Source: an uncultured Prevotella sp.
Lineage (GTDB): Bacteria; Bacteroidota; Bacteroidia; Bacteroidales; Bacteroidaceae
Reading direction: 5' to 3'
Length of the DNA: 58,254 nt
Assembly (NCBI GenBank): GCA_900543585.1
Contig: UQRP01000013.1
Location: 1 to 58,254, forward strand
In this document: piece by piece, positions 7,125 to 16,152 of the stretch
Layout: every line of letters starts with the position of its first letter
Position numbering within the stretch: the first letter of the stretch is position 1
Notes under the pieces: generated by a model
What the model was told of the DNA's origin: nothing
Databases searched by the model: none
What the model saw: only the letters and a program-made list of their open reading frames with translations
Position numbers and translations under genes: made by a program

Positions 7125-8210
7125 TTACATTCTGCATGCCTTGTTCAGCAGATAGTTGTCGAGGATGACCATAGCTGCCATATTCTCTACGATGGGCACG
7201 GCACGCGGGACCACACAGGGGTCGTGGCGACCACGGACGTCTACGATGGTGGCGTTGCCGTGGATGTCGATGGTCGGCTGCGGCATGAGCAGGGTTGCCA
7301 CAGGCTTAAAGGCCACGCGGAAGAAGATGTCCTGTCCGTTGCTGATACCGCCCTGGATACCTCCGGAGTGGTTGCTTCTGAAAGTCGGCGCCTTGCCATT
7401 CTCGGGAGCCGGTGCGAGGGTGTCGTTGACCTCGCTGCCGCGGTGGGAGACGATGCTGAAGCCGTCGCCGTATTCGAAGCCCTTCACGGCGTTGATGGAG
7501 AGCATGGCCGCACCGAGCTGGGCGTGCAGCTTGCCGAACTCCGGCTCACCGAGGCCTACAGGGCATCCGCTGATGACGGTGGTGACGATGCCGCCGATGG
7601 TGTCGCCGTCGGCTTTCACTTTCATGATGAGCTCCTCCATCTCTTTGGCTTTCTCAGCGTCGGGACATCTGACGATGCTGTCCTCTGTCTTCGAGAGGTC
7701 ATAGAGGTGGTAGTCGCGGTCTAAGGCGATGTCTCCCACTTGTGAGACATACGCCTGAATCTTCACTCCGATGCTTCTCAGTGCCAACTTTGCCAGAGCA
7801 CCGCCCACGCAGCGGCTGATGGTGATGCGTGCCGACGAGCGTCCGCCTCCGCGATGGTCGCGGATGCCATACTTATTATAATAGGTGTAGTCGGCATGCG
7901 AGGGACGGAAGAGCTCGCGGATGTTGTCGTAGTCCTTGCTGTGCTGGTTGGTATTCCTCACGATGAAGCCTATCGGTGCCCCCGTGCTCTTGCCTTCGAA
8001 GACGCCGCTGAGGATCTCCACCTTGTCAGGCTCGTTGCGCGATGTGGTGACACGGCTCTGGCCAGGGCGACGCCGTGAGAGCTCGTGCTGGATGAAGTCG
8101 AGGTCGATGTCCACTCCGGCTGGCATGCCGTCGACAACGCCGCCTACTGCCTCACCATGGCTCTCGCCGAAGGTGGTAAGGGTGAAAATATTACCGAATG
8201 TATTACGCAT
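7125..8210 (-). CDS. aroC: Chorismate synthase
   Basis: AroC converts EPSP to chorismate, the last step of the common aromatic pathway, and needs reduced FMN. The 361-residue protein shows the family signatures FGESHG at 14-19, RRRPGQS near 46, and DHRGGGRSSAR in the central region. The C-terminal DVRGRHDPCVVPRAVP motif is also present. It is a single gene, convergent with pyrD. Confidence 0.96.
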   Translation of the reverse strand: MRNTFGNIFTLTTFGESHGEAVGGVVDGMPAGVDIDLDFIQHELSRRRPGQSRVTTSRNEPDKVEILSGVFEGKSTGAPIGFIVRNTNQHSKDYDNIRELFRPSHADYTYYNKYGIRDHRGGGRSSARITISRCVGGALAKLALRSIGVKIQAYVSQVGDIALDRDYHLYDLSKTEDSIVRCPDAEKAKEMEELIMKVKADGDTIGGIVTTVISGCPVGLGEPEFGKLHAQLGAAMLSINAVKGFEYGDGFSIVSHRGSEVNDTLAPAPENGKAPTFRSNHSGGIQGGISNGQDIFFRVAFKPVATLLMPQPTIDIHGNATIVDVRGRHDPCVVPRAVPIVENMAAMVILDNYLLNKACRM

Positions 8211-8295
8211 GGATACTTTTCTTTAAATGTTTTAACTTTATGACCTTGTTGTGCTTACAAAGTTACACTTTTTACCGCGGAATGTCATCACTATT

Positions 8296-8332
8296 AATAG
8301 GTATTTTGCAGAAATCACCACAAATAGGTATT
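8296..8332 (+). promoter_or_regulatory. Direct repeat AATAGGTATT overlapping the flavodoxin promoter
   Basis: AATAGGTATT occurs at 8296-8305 and 8323-8332, a 27-bp period. Both copies are followed by a TTGCAG-like sequence. The second copy runs into the -33 TTG at 8331, so it is well placed for a regulator. The regulator is not known. Confidence 0.4.
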
Positions 8333-8361
8333 GCAGGAATGGGGGAAAAGTACTAATTTTG
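8331..8361 (+). promoter_or_regulatory. Promoter of the flavodoxin gene
   Basis: TTG at 8331-8333, a 20-base spacer, and TAATTTTG at 8354-8361. The ATG follows 40 bases later. Confidence 0.65.
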
Positions 8362-8401
8362 CGTCAGATAAAGGTAATAATCAATAAAACGAATAGTAAC
8401 A

Positions 8402-8893
8402 ATGAGCAAGACAATTGTAGTTTATGGTTCATCCACGGGCACCTGCGAGTCTATCGCGCAGACCCTCGGTGAGAAGTTGGGCGCTGATGTCATTGATGTT
8501 GCCAAGTTGACGGCAGCTGATGTCCAGGGCGCCGACAACCTCGTCCTCGGTACTTCCACATGGGGTGCCGGCGAGATGCAGGACGACTGGTATGACGGTG
8601 TAAAGGTGCTGAAAGAGGCTGGTCTGAGTGGCAAGAAGGTTGCTGTCTTCGGCTGCGGCGACAGTTCTTCCTATAGTGACACCTTCTGTGGAGGCATGAA
8701 GGAGCTCTATGACGCAGCTAAGGAAGCCGGTGCCACGATGGTCGGCGACGATGTCCCCACCGACGGCTACACCTATGACGACAGCGACTCTGTCGTAGAC
8801 GGTCATTTCATTGGTCTGGCCCTCGACGATGTCAACGAGGACGACAAGACAGAGAGCCGTATTGAAGCGTGGATTCCTACATTGGGATTCTAA
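8402..8893 (+). CDS. fldA: Flavodoxin
   Basis: This 163-residue long-chain flavodoxin carries FMN and transfers low-potential electrons in the cytoplasm, often replacing ferredoxin when iron is short. The phosphate loop GSSTGTCES lies at residues 9-17. The flanking flavin loops are TSTWGAGEMQDDWY and GCGDSSSYSDTFCGG. The extra loop of long-chain flavodoxins is present (DSDSVVDGHFIGLALD). The next gene is a DUF2023 protein 34 bases downstream, an arrangement seen in other Prevotella. Iron regulation is plausible but only inferred. Confidence 0.93.
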   Translation: MSKTIVVYGSSTGTCESIAQTLGEKLGADVIDVAKLTAADVQGADNLVLGTSTWGAGEMQDDWYDGVKVLKEAGLSGKKVAVFGCGDSSSYSDTFCGGMKELYDAAKEAGATMVGDDVPTDGYTYDDSDSVVDGHFIGLALDDVNEDDKTESRIEAWIPTLGF

Positions 8894-8927
8894 AATCATT
8901 TCAATAGAAACCATTGAAATAGCCATT

Positions 8928-9332
8928 ATGTCTGAAGTTCCCATAGAGATGAAGGTTCTTATGAACCACATTTATGAGTATGAGAAGGGTGTTCGCCGCA
9001 TGGTGCTCTACACCTTCAACATGGCTTATGAGAGCTATGCCGTAGACCGTTTGCAGCGCAGGCATATCGACTATATCCTTCAGCCGGCAGGGCGCGGCAC
9101 GGTGAACCTCTTCTTCGGTCGCAGTGAGTGCCTTGCCGCTATCCGCCTGATTGTCACCAAGCCGCTCAATGAGCTGACTCCCGAGGAGAATTTCATGCTC
9201 GGAGCCATGTTGGGCTACGACATCACTATGGAGTGCGAACGCTTCTGCATGCTCAAAGGCCGCAAATGTTCATGTGATGGCTGTACAGAGTGTAACGAAT
9301 GCGTCCATGCCGCAACGGTGGCAACGGCTTGA
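8928..9332 (+). CDS. DUF2023-family protein with Cys-rich tail
   Basis: This 134-residue protein resembles DUF2023, a family of unknown function usually encoded beside flavodoxin. The start at 8928 (MSEVPIEMKVL) is preferred; the longer open frame from 8811 overlaps fldA out of frame. The body is mixed alpha/beta without membrane segments. The C-terminus holds seven cysteines in about 30 residues (CERFCMLKGRKCSCDGCTEC plus a further C), which could bind an Fe-S cluster or zinc. With fldA it probably forms a two-gene operon, so an electron-transfer partner or maturation role is a fair guess. Confidence 0.75.
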   Translation: MSEVPIEMKVLMNHIYEYEKGVRRMVLYTFNMAYESYAVDRLQRRHIDYILQPAGRGTVNLFFGRSECLAAIRLIVTKPLNELTPEENFMLGAMLGYDITMECERFCMLKGRKCSCDGCTECNECVHAATVATA

Positions 9333-9442
9333 TAGGGCGTCGGGCTGAACGCATAATCAAAAGAATGAAAGGTGGAACAATTTTTCAAGACTTCTTGTTC
9401 ACTATAAGATAGAAATTCATAATGTTTTTGTATAATCAATAT

Positions 9443-9470
9443 GAGGGACGTCGTGATGACGTCCCTTTTA
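9443..9470. terminator. Terminator after the flavodoxin operon
   Basis: The stem GGGACGTC / GACGTCCC with a GTGAT loop is followed by TTTT on the plus strand. It lies between convergent genes. Confidence 0.75.
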
Positions 9471-9522
9471 TATTGTATGAGCTTCTTCTTTGAATAGTTC
9501 CCAGGCTTATTTTGAATGAATC

Positions 9523-11409
9523 TCAGGCTATCGTCAGCTTGTCAGCGTCTGCCTTCACTTTTTCCTCGCTGATGAGGAAGCGCAGGGCACGGTCGAGGGC
9601 TGTGGTGCCGGCATCCATCTGATAGACTTCTTTGAGCGTGTGGACACCTTTATCGCTCAGCAACTGTAGGATTTTCTTTACTGCATCATCGTCAGCCGTA
9701 GGGGCATGGTGGCGGGCATCAATGCAGACATCGCAATGTCCGCAATCTTCCGACCGCTCCTCACCAAAGTAGGCCAGGAGCTGTCGGCTGCGGCAGATGG
9801 TGTCGTTGGTGGCGTAGGTGATGAAGGCACTGATGCGGTTGATATACTGCTCTTTGCGCTCCTCGTAGACGTTCTTGGGGAGGAAGACGGTATCCTCTCG
9901 GTCGCGGAGATAGGTGATATACGGTGTCTTGCGCTGGGGGATGAAGTTGATGATGCTTCTCTTGCTCAGGGCTTTGAGCAGATGGTAGCATTCGTTCGGC
10001 GACACCTTTGCCTGTGCTGCCACAAGGGCTTCGTCGATATACTGATAGTCGGTGAAGAGCCCGCCGTAGCACCTCAGCAAGGCCGTCATCACGGCTTCCT
10101 CTTCCTGCGACAGCTCGTCGAGCTTATAGAGTTCGTTGCGGGTGAGCAGCACATGTACGCGGGCTGCCGAGTCGGGGTCGGTCTCATAATGCAGATAGCC
10201 CGCATTCTCAAGCAGGTGGAGGGCAGCGTCTACGGGTATGGGGAAGAAATGATAGGTGGCGCAGAACTTCCCGATGTCGAAGGCAAAGGTGTGGCCGCTG
10301 CCGCTGCCCACACCTATCTCATAGTAGAAGGCGAGACTTTGGTATACATTATTAATATAGTCTTTGGCGGGGAAGTTTTCATCGACGCGTCTGTTCAGTT
10401 TTCCGATGTCATTGCCATTCCACAGCAAGACAGCGTAGGCTTTCTTGCCGTCTCGCCCCGCTCTGCCCGCTTCCTGGAAGTAGGCCTCTATGGAGTCGGG
10501 GCAGTCGAAATGTATCACCGTCCTTACGTCGGGCTTATCGATGCCCATACCGAAGGCGTTGGTAGCCACCATGACGCGCTTCTCGTCGCGTTGCCACTCC
10601 TTCTGCCGCTCATCACGGGTGGCATGCTCCAGTCCGGCATGGTAGAAGGTGGCCGTGATGCCCTCCTGGTTGAGTGCTTCGGCAATATCTTTGCAGCGGC
10701 TGCGACTTCTCACGTAGACGATGGCCGAGCCCGGGACATGGCGGATGATATGGATGAGCTCTGCGGGCTTGTCCTCCGCCTTCCGCACCACATAAGCTAA
10801 GTTCTTCCGCTCAAAGCTCATGCGGAAGACGTTCTTGGCTTTGAAGGCCAACTTCTCCTGGATGTCGTCGATGACTGCCAATGTCGCCGTTGCTGTCAGT
10901 GCCAGGACAGGGGCCTCGGGCTTTATCTTTCTGATGCTGGCAATGTTAAGGTAGGCGGGTCGGAAGTCGTATCCCCATTGGCTGATGCAGTGAGCCTCGT
11001 CGACGGTGATGAAGCTCACCTTCATATGGCGCAGCTTGGTGAGGAAGAGCTCTGAGGCTAAGCGCTCGGGTGAGACATAGAGCAGCTTCACACCCCCGAA
11101 GATGCAGTTGTCGAGGGTCTTGAGAATCTCCGCCCGCTTCATGCCCGAGTAGATGGCAGCTGCCTTGACGCCTTTGGCCCTGAGGTGCTGCACCTGGTCC
11201 TTCATCAGGGCGATGAGTGGTGTGATGACGATACAGGTGCCCTCCTTGGCCAGCGCCGGCACCTGGAAGGTGATGCTCTTGCCACCACCGGTAGGCATCA
11301 GTCCGAGGGTGTCCTTGCCCGAGCTGATGCTCTCTATGATTTCCCGCTGTATGCCGCGGAAGTCGTCATAATGCCAGTATTGTTGGAGAATCTGTCTGTA
11401 TGGATCCAT
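9523..11409 (-). CDS. recQ: RecQ-family ATP-dependent DNA helicase
   Basis: A 628-residue 3'-5' helicase. Motif I is PTGGGKS, motif II is VDEAHCISQWGYDFR, and motif VI is QEAGRAGRDG. After the helicase core comes the RecQ zinc module with four Cys (CRSRQLLAYF...CGHCDVC). The C-terminal HRDC domain of E. coli RecQ is not evident; a short winged-helix-like tail (KILQLLSDKGVHTLKEV) replaces it. The gene starts seven bases after the recJ stop, so the two are surely co-transcribed. This agrees with the RecQ/RecJ partnership in end processing for recombination repair. Confidence 0.92.
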   Translation of the reverse strand: MDPYRQILQQYWHYDDFRGIQREIIESISSGKDTLGLMPTGGGKSITFQVPALAKEGTCIVITPLIALMKDQVQHLRAKGVKAAAIYSGMKRAEILKTLDNCIFGGVKLLYVSPERLASELFLTKLRHMKVSFITVDEAHCISQWGYDFRPAYLNIASIRKIKPEAPVLALTATATLAVIDDIQEKLAFKAKNVFRMSFERKNLAYVVRKAEDKPAELIHIIRHVPGSAIVYVRSRSRCKDIAEALNQEGITATFYHAGLEHATRDERQKEWQRDEKRVMVATNAFGMGIDKPDVRTVIHFDCPDSIEAYFQEAGRAGRDGKKAYAVLLWNGNDIGKLNRRVDENFPAKDYINNVYQSLAFYYEIGVGSGSGHTFAFDIGKFCATYHFFPIPVDAALHLLENAGYLHYETDPDSAARVHVLLTRNELYKLDELSQEEEAVMTALLRCYGGLFTDYQYIDEALVAAQAKVSPNECYHLLKALSKRSIINFIPQRKTPYITYLRDREDTVFLPKNVYEERKEQYINRISAFITYATNDTICRSRQLLAYFGEERSEDCGHCDVCIDARHHAPTADDDAVKKILQLLSDKGVHTLKEVYQMDAGTTALDRALRFLISEEKVKADADKLTIA

Positions 11410-11415
11410 GCAGCT

Positions 11416-13140
11416 TTATTCCTCTTCGGTGGGTCTGATGTCTTCTATCTGTAGCTGTACCTGGTTGCGCTTGAAGATATTGTCCTCGATGGTGTAGGCG
11501 ATGTCGAAGGAGCGTTTCGACTTGATATACCTTGCCGAGGCGCTCTGTCCGAAGGCGATGCCGTTGACAACGGTACCCGACTTCGAGTCTACGAGCTCAA
11601 GCTTGATATGCTCCTGCGAGCGTCCCACTACTTTACTGGTGCCATAGTCGTAGACGCCTTTTGTGCAGAACATCGGCTTCTGGTTGCCGGGTCCGAAGGG
11701 TGAGAAGCGCTTCAGGTCGTTGTGCAGCCGCTTGGTAATCTCCTTGAAGTCCAGTTCGGCGTCAATATGAAGGATGGCCTCCGTCTGCTCAGGGTGGATA
11801 TGCTCCTCAACATATTTCTGAAAACGGCGTCTGAACTCCGGCACATCATCCCATCGGAGTGTAAGCCCTGCGGCATAGGTGTGGCCGCCGAAGTTGATGA
11901 GCAGGTCGCGGCAACTCTTGATGGCTGCATAGATGTCGAAGCCTCTGACCGAGCGCGCCGAGCCCGTAGCCAGGTCGCCGTCATGGGTGATGACCACGGT
12001 GGGTCGGAAATATATCTCGGTGAGTCTCGACGCCACGATACCGATGACGCCCTTCTTCCAGTGCTCGTCGTAGAGGACGATGCTGGAGTGGTGCTCCTGG
12101 CTCTCTATCCTCGACACAATCTGGTTGGCTTCCTCGGTCATCTGCTTGTCGATGTCTTTCCGCTGCTCGTTGTATTCGTCGATGTGGCTGGCCTTGTTCA
12201 CGGCGCTGTTGAAGTCCTTCTCCACGAGCAGGTCTACGCTCTCCTTGCCATTCTCCATACGGCCCGAGGCATTGATTCTCGGCCCTATCTTGAAGATGAT
12301 GTCGCTCATGGAAATCTCCCTGCCACTGAGCCCGCAGATGTCGATGATGGCCTTCAAGCCCACGCTGGGGTTCTGGTTGAGCTGCTTGAGTCCGTGGTAG
12401 GCCAGGATACGGTTCTCGTCGACGACGGGCACGAGGTCGGCGGCAATGCTCACGGCGCAGAAGTCGAGGAGGGGGATGAGTCGCGAGAAGGGAATGCCAT
12501 TGTTCTTGGCAAAGGCTTGCATGAACTTGAAGCCCACGCCACAGCCGCAGAGATGCTTGAAGGGGTAGGTGTCGTCCTGCCGCTTGGGGTTGAGGATAGC
12601 CACGGCATTGGGCAGCTCGTCATCGGGGTTGTGGTGGTCGCAGATGATGAAGTCTATGCCAAGGCTCTTGGCATAGTCTATCATCTCGTTGGCCTTGATG
12701 CCACAGTCGAGGATGATGATGAGCTTCACGCCCGTCTCATGGGCAAAGTCTATCCCCTTCTTGCTCACGCCGTAACCCTCGTCGTAGCGGTCGGGGATAT
12801 AATAGTCGATATTGGAATAGAACTGTTGCAGAAACTTGTACACCAACGCCACGGCCGTACATCCGTCGACGTCGTAGTCTCCATAGACGAGGATGCGCTC
12901 CTTGCGCCCCATGGCATCGTTGAGTCTGTCCACGGCCACGTCCATATCCTTCATGAGGAAGGGGTTGATAAGGTCGGCGAGCTGTGGGCGGAAGAATCGC
13001 TTGGCAGCACTCTCTGTGGTGATGCCGCGCCGGATGAGGAGCAGGGTGAGGATAGGACTCATGTTGAGCTTCTCGGCAAGCTCATTGGCTTGTCGGGACT
13101 CATCGGGGGATGGTGGGTCATACTTCCATTTGAAATGCAT
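11416..13140 (-). CDS. recJ: Single-stranded-DNA exonuclease RecJ
   Basis: RecJ degrades single strands 5'-3' in recombination and mismatch repair. The 574-residue protein carries the DHH-family motifs: YGDYDVDGCTA (motif I), ILDCGI, CDHHNPDDELP (motif III), and the DHHA1 motif GGHTYAAG. The C-terminal OB-fold region (LELVDSKSGTVVNGIAFG) is present. It is the first gene of a recJ-recQ operon. A -7 box (TATCTTTG, minus strand, 13167-13174) lies 26 bases before the start. Confidence 0.95.
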   Translation of the reverse strand: MHFKWKYDPPSPDESRQANELAEKLNMSPILTLLLIRRGITTESAAKRFFRPQLADLINPFLMKDMDVAVDRLNDAMGRKERILVYGDYDVDGCTAVALVYKFLQQFYSNIDYYIPDRYDEGYGVSKKGIDFAHETGVKLIIILDCGIKANEMIDYAKSLGIDFIICDHHNPDDELPNAVAILNPKRQDDTYPFKHLCGCGVGFKFMQAFAKNNGIPFSRLIPLLDFCAVSIAADLVPVVDENRILAYHGLKQLNQNPSVGLKAIIDICGLSGREISMSDIIFKIGPRINASGRMENGKESVDLLVEKDFNSAVNKASHIDEYNEQRKDIDKQMTEEANQIVSRIESQEHHSSIVLYDEHWKKGVIGIVASRLTEIYFRPTVVITHDGDLATGSARSVRGFDIYAAIKSCRDLLINFGGHTYAAGLTLRWDDVPEFRRRFQKYVEEHIHPEQTEAILHIDAELDFKEITKRLHNDLKRFSPFGPGNQKPMFCTKGVYDYGTSKVVGRSQEHIKLELVDSKSGTVVNGIAFGQSASARYIKSKRSFDIAYTIEDNIFKRNQVQLQIEDIRPTEEE

Positions 13141-13166
13141 TTTAATTCTTTTTTTTCTTTCTGCAA

Positions 13167-13174
13167 CAAAGATA
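13167..13174 (-). promoter_or_regulatory. -7 box of recJ-recQ
   Basis: The minus strand reads TATCTTTG just upstream of the recJ ATG. Confidence 0.5.
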
Positions 13175-13223
13175 CAAAGATTTCAAGACATTATAGATGA
13201 AAGTATATGAAAAAGTGATAAAC

Positions 13224-13263
13224 GTATCAAAAAAGCCTGTGTGGAAATCTCCACACAGGCTTT
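13224..13263 (-). terminator. Terminator of the C1 peptidase gene
   Basis: A 13-bp perfect stem (AAAGCCTGTGTGG / CCACACAGGCTTT, six-base loop). Read on the minus strand, the stem is followed by a run of T. Confidence 0.88.
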
Positions 13264-13295
13264 GAGTGCATTATTATTTATCCTGAATATTTCTA

Positions 13296-14510
13296 TCAGA
13301 AGCCACACTTCTTGCGAATGTCCTTGGGCACGGCATTCTTGTTGACCATGAAGTCCATGGTGTTGGCCACGATAAAGTTCTTTGTCATATACCAGATACC
13401 TTTGTAGTCGCCGGTCTCACCCCATGAGTTCTTCACCATATAGTATTCCTTGCCGTTCTGGTCTTTGGCAATACCATAGATGAGCATGCCGTGGTCGTCG
13501 GTGAGCTCCCAGTCGTCATATCTCTCCTGGCGCATCTTCTGTGTGGGCACAATCTCCGGCACGTTGACGCCGAGAGAGTCCACGATGTCTTTCTTCTTGC
13601 TCTGTGAGAGCTTGAGCCAGCGAGCCATGTCGCTGCCCTCGAGGTTGGCGATTTTCTTGGTGTCGTACATATAAGCCAGTCCTGTGCGTGTGAATCCGTC
13701 CTCCGAGACGTCACCGCCCCAGGCCACGGTGTAGCCGTTCATGATGGCGTTGTCGATAATCTTCGACAGGTCGTCGATAGGTACATTCCATGACAGAGGA
13801 TTACGCCAGTTGTCCTGCACCTCTACAGCGAAAGCTGTCCAGAAGGGGTGGTGGGTGTAGCTGGTGAAGCTTACATAGTTGTTGCAGGCAGTGCTGTCAA
13901 GGCCGATAGCGTCGGCAAAGGTCTTCGGTGTGTAGCTCTTGCCCTGGTAGGTGAACTGCTTGGGGCAGTCGCCGAGATAGGAGTCGAGGATGCCCTGCAG
14001 ACCGTTCTTCCAAGCCGGTGAGAGCTTCTTGGCGTCGCTCTTGGCCACAGCCTCCACGTAAGGAGTCATGACTTTGAAGAACTCGTTGAAGTTGAAGAGG
14101 GAATCACCGTATTGGCTGCCAGTCTTGGCCATGGCAGTCTCGGGCACGATGCCATAGTGCTGGATGCAATAAAGTGGGTCGTAACAGCTGCCACCTTGAG
14201 CGAACTGGCAGTCACCATGCAGGCGTACCACCTGGATGGCGCGGTCCATGTATGTCTTGTTGGCGACAAAGGCCTCGGAAAGGTCGTAAGTCTTGCCGGT
14301 GTTCTTAAGTATCTCTGCCTCAAAAAAGCTCAGGGTAGAGTAGTCCCAGCACGTACCGGAACGGTTCTGGTTCTTGATACTTGTAATCGGGTTCTGCTTT
14401 ATCACAGTGAAGACCGGCTTGTTGGGGTTGACACTGTCTTTTTTTGCAGTCGCTGCCCCTGCGCTAAGGGTCAGCATGACGGCCATCGCGGCCAGAATGG
14501 TTTTCTTCAT
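13296..14510 (-). CDS. Secreted C1-family cysteine peptidase (PepC/bleomycin-hydrolase-like)
   Basis: This 404-residue papain-fold peptidase has an N-terminal signal peptide (MKKTILAAMAVMLTLSAGAATA). The catalytic Cys is in NRSGTCWDYST, the His in DDHGMLIYG and the Asn in VKNSWGETG. The layout matches bleomycin hydrolase/aminopeptidase C enzymes, but export suggests periplasmic or extracellular peptide degradation. The start at 14510 is chosen over 14564, because the signal peptide begins there and the upstream 18 residues are basic and not conserved-looking. It is a single gene with its own terminator. Confidence 0.88.
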   Translation of the reverse strand: MKKTILAAMAVMLTLSAGAATAKKDSVNPNKPVFTVIKQNPITSIKNQNRSGTCWDYSTLSFFEAEILKNTGKTYDLSEAFVANKTYMDRAIQVVRLHGDCQFAQGGSCYDPLYCIQHYGIVPETAMAKTGSQYGDSLFNFNEFFKVMTPYVEAVAKSDAKKLSPAWKNGLQGILDSYLGDCPKQFTYQGKSYTPKTFADAIGLDSTACNNYVSFTSYTHHPFWTAFAVEVQDNWRNPLSWNVPIDDLSKIIDNAIMNGYTVAWGGDVSEDGFTRTGLAYMYDTKKIANLEGSDMARWLKLSQSKKKDIVDSLGVNVPEIVPTQKMRQERYDDWELTDDHGMLIYGIAKDQNGKEYYMVKNSWGETGDYKGIWYMTKNFIVANTMDFMVNKNAVPKDIRKKCGF

Positions 14511-14664
14511 CAGATTGTTATCAATTCTTTTAATTCGCTTGCAAAAGTACGTCTTTTTATTCACTTACAAAAAGAATTAATACTTTTTGTTATAAATATC
14601 CACCCTTTCGGGTGAATATTTACACATTTTGCTGCTTTGTGAGCAGTTTTTGTCGTACTTTTCC

Positions 14665-16062
14665 TTATTTTGCCATGAAGGCTTCCACATCTTTGGGATG
14701 ATATGGAATACGGTCTTTGCCGATGAAGCGGCAGCCGTCTTTGGTGATGAGCACATCGTCTTCGATACGTATGCCGCCGAAGTCTTTGTAGGTCTCCAGC
14801 TTGTCAAAGTTCAGGAAGTCCTTGCAGTGGCCCGTTGCCTTCCACTCGTCGATGAGAGCGGGGATGAAGTATATGCCCGGCTCGTCGGTGACTACGAAGC
14901 CCTCTTCCAAGCGGCGGCCCATACGCAGGCAGTTGGTGCCGAACTGGTCGAGAATGGGTCGGGTCTCCTCGTCGAAGCCCACGTTAATCTGGTCGAAGCC
15001 TTCCATGTCGTGGACGTCCATACCCATCATGTGGCCCAGTCCGTGGGGCATGAACATGGCGTGGGCACCGGCCTTGACAGCCTCCTCGGTGTCGCCCTTG
15101 GCCAGCCCCAACTCTTTCAGGCGGTCGAACATCAGGCGGCAGACGGCGAAGTGGACATCCATGTATTTCACGCCTGGCTTGGCCACCTCCAAGGTGTAGT
15201 CGTGGCAGGCTTCCACGATGGAGTAGATGTCCAACTGGCGCTGTGTGAACTTGCCGTTAACAGGATAGGTGCGCGTGTTGTCAGAGCAGTAGTTGTTGAT
15301 GGTCTCGGCACCGGCATCGCAGAGGGCTAAGCGTCCGCTCTCCAAGACGGCCATGGAGGGGTTGCCATGCATAATCTCGCCATGCTGTGAGAAGATGGTG
15401 GCGAAGCTGACCATAGCGCCGTAGGAGTGGGCGATGCCGTCAATCTGTCCACCGACAAATTTCTCTGTCACACCGGGCTTGGTCAGACGCATGCCGGTGG
15501 TGTGCATCTTATATCCTATAACAGCTGCGCGCTCCAGCTCTTCAATCTCTTCCTGAGTCTTGGTGGAGCGCATCTTCACGATGGCCTTGATGAGTGGCAT
15601 CGAGGCGCTCTCCTTCTGCTGGTTGGGATGGATGCCGAGGAGGTCAAAAATCTGTATCTTGATGTCGGCGCGATAAGGCGGGAGGAAGTGGATGGGGCGT
15701 TTCAGGCGAAGAGCGGCGTTGCAGATCGTCTTCAGCGACTTCATGGGTGCAGAGTTGCTCACACCCACCTGCTCGGCCATGTCGTGGACGCTGTCCACAG
15801 AGCCGTACCATACGATGTCCTCGATGTCGATATCGTCGCCAACGAGCGTCTCAATGTCATTGTCAACATCTATGACACCCACGAGACCCTCACGCTGCTG
15901 TCCGAAGAAATACAGGAATGAAGAGTCCTGCCGGAAGGGATAGTAACCGTTGTTGGGGTAGTTGGCGGGTGAGATGTTGTTACCGAAAAGAATGATAACG
16001 CCGCTACCTACAAGCTTCTTAAGCTCAGCGCGACGCTGAATGTAAGTCTCTTTGCTGAACAT
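14665..16062 (-). CDS. pepP: Aminopeptidase P family (Xaa-Pro aminopeptidase)
   Basis: A 465-residue cytoplasmic metallopeptidase of family M24B that removes N-terminal residues before proline. An N-terminal AMP_N-type domain (RRAELKKLVGSGVIILFG, DSSFLYFFG) precedes the pita-bread domain. The metal ligands are visible as Asp in LCDAGAE, Asp in SDNTRTYPV, His in GLGHMMGMDVHD, Glu in VVTDEPGIYF and Glu in GGIRIEDDVLI. A minus-strand -7 box (TAACTTTG, 16092-16099) lies about 30 bases upstream, divergent from the patatin gene promoter. Confidence 0.93.
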   Translation of the reverse strand: MFSKETYIQRRAELKKLVGSGVIILFGNNISPANYPNNGYYPFRQDSSFLYFFGQQREGLVGVIDVDNDIETLVGDDIDIEDIVWYGSVDSVHDMAEQVGVSNSAPMKSLKTICNAALRLKRPIHFLPPYRADIKIQIFDLLGIHPNQQKESASMPLIKAIVKMRSTKTQEEIEELERAAVIGYKMHTTGMRLTKPGVTEKFVGGQIDGIAHSYGAMVSFATIFSQHGEIMHGNPSMAVLESGRLALCDAGAETINNYCSDNTRTYPVNGKFTQRQLDIYSIVEACHDYTLEVAKPGVKYMDVHFAVCRLMFDRLKELGLAKGDTEEAVKAGAHAMFMPHGLGHMMGMDVHDMEGFDQINVGFDEETRPILDQFGTNCLRMGRRLEEGFVVTDEPGIYFIPALIDEWKATGHCKDFLNFDKLETYKDFGGIRIEDDVLITKDGCRFIGKDRIPYHPKDVEAFMAK

Positions 16063-16091
16063 AATAATACAATTTATATTACTTTTGCTTG

Positions 16092-16130
16092 CAAAGTTAA
16101 TAAAGAATGATAGAAAAAAGCGTAACTTTG
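16092..16130. promoter_or_regulatory. Divergent -7 boxes for pepP (minus) and patatin gene (plus)
   Basis: TAACTTTG is on the minus strand at 16092-16099 and on the plus strand at 16123-16130. Confidence 0.55.
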
Positions 16131-16152
16131 CAAATAAATTTTAGAAAAAATT

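Noticed and set aside
11722..13200. 492-residue plus-strand open frame
   Set aside because: It is antisense to recJ, whose motifs are intact. The frame is a composition shadow.
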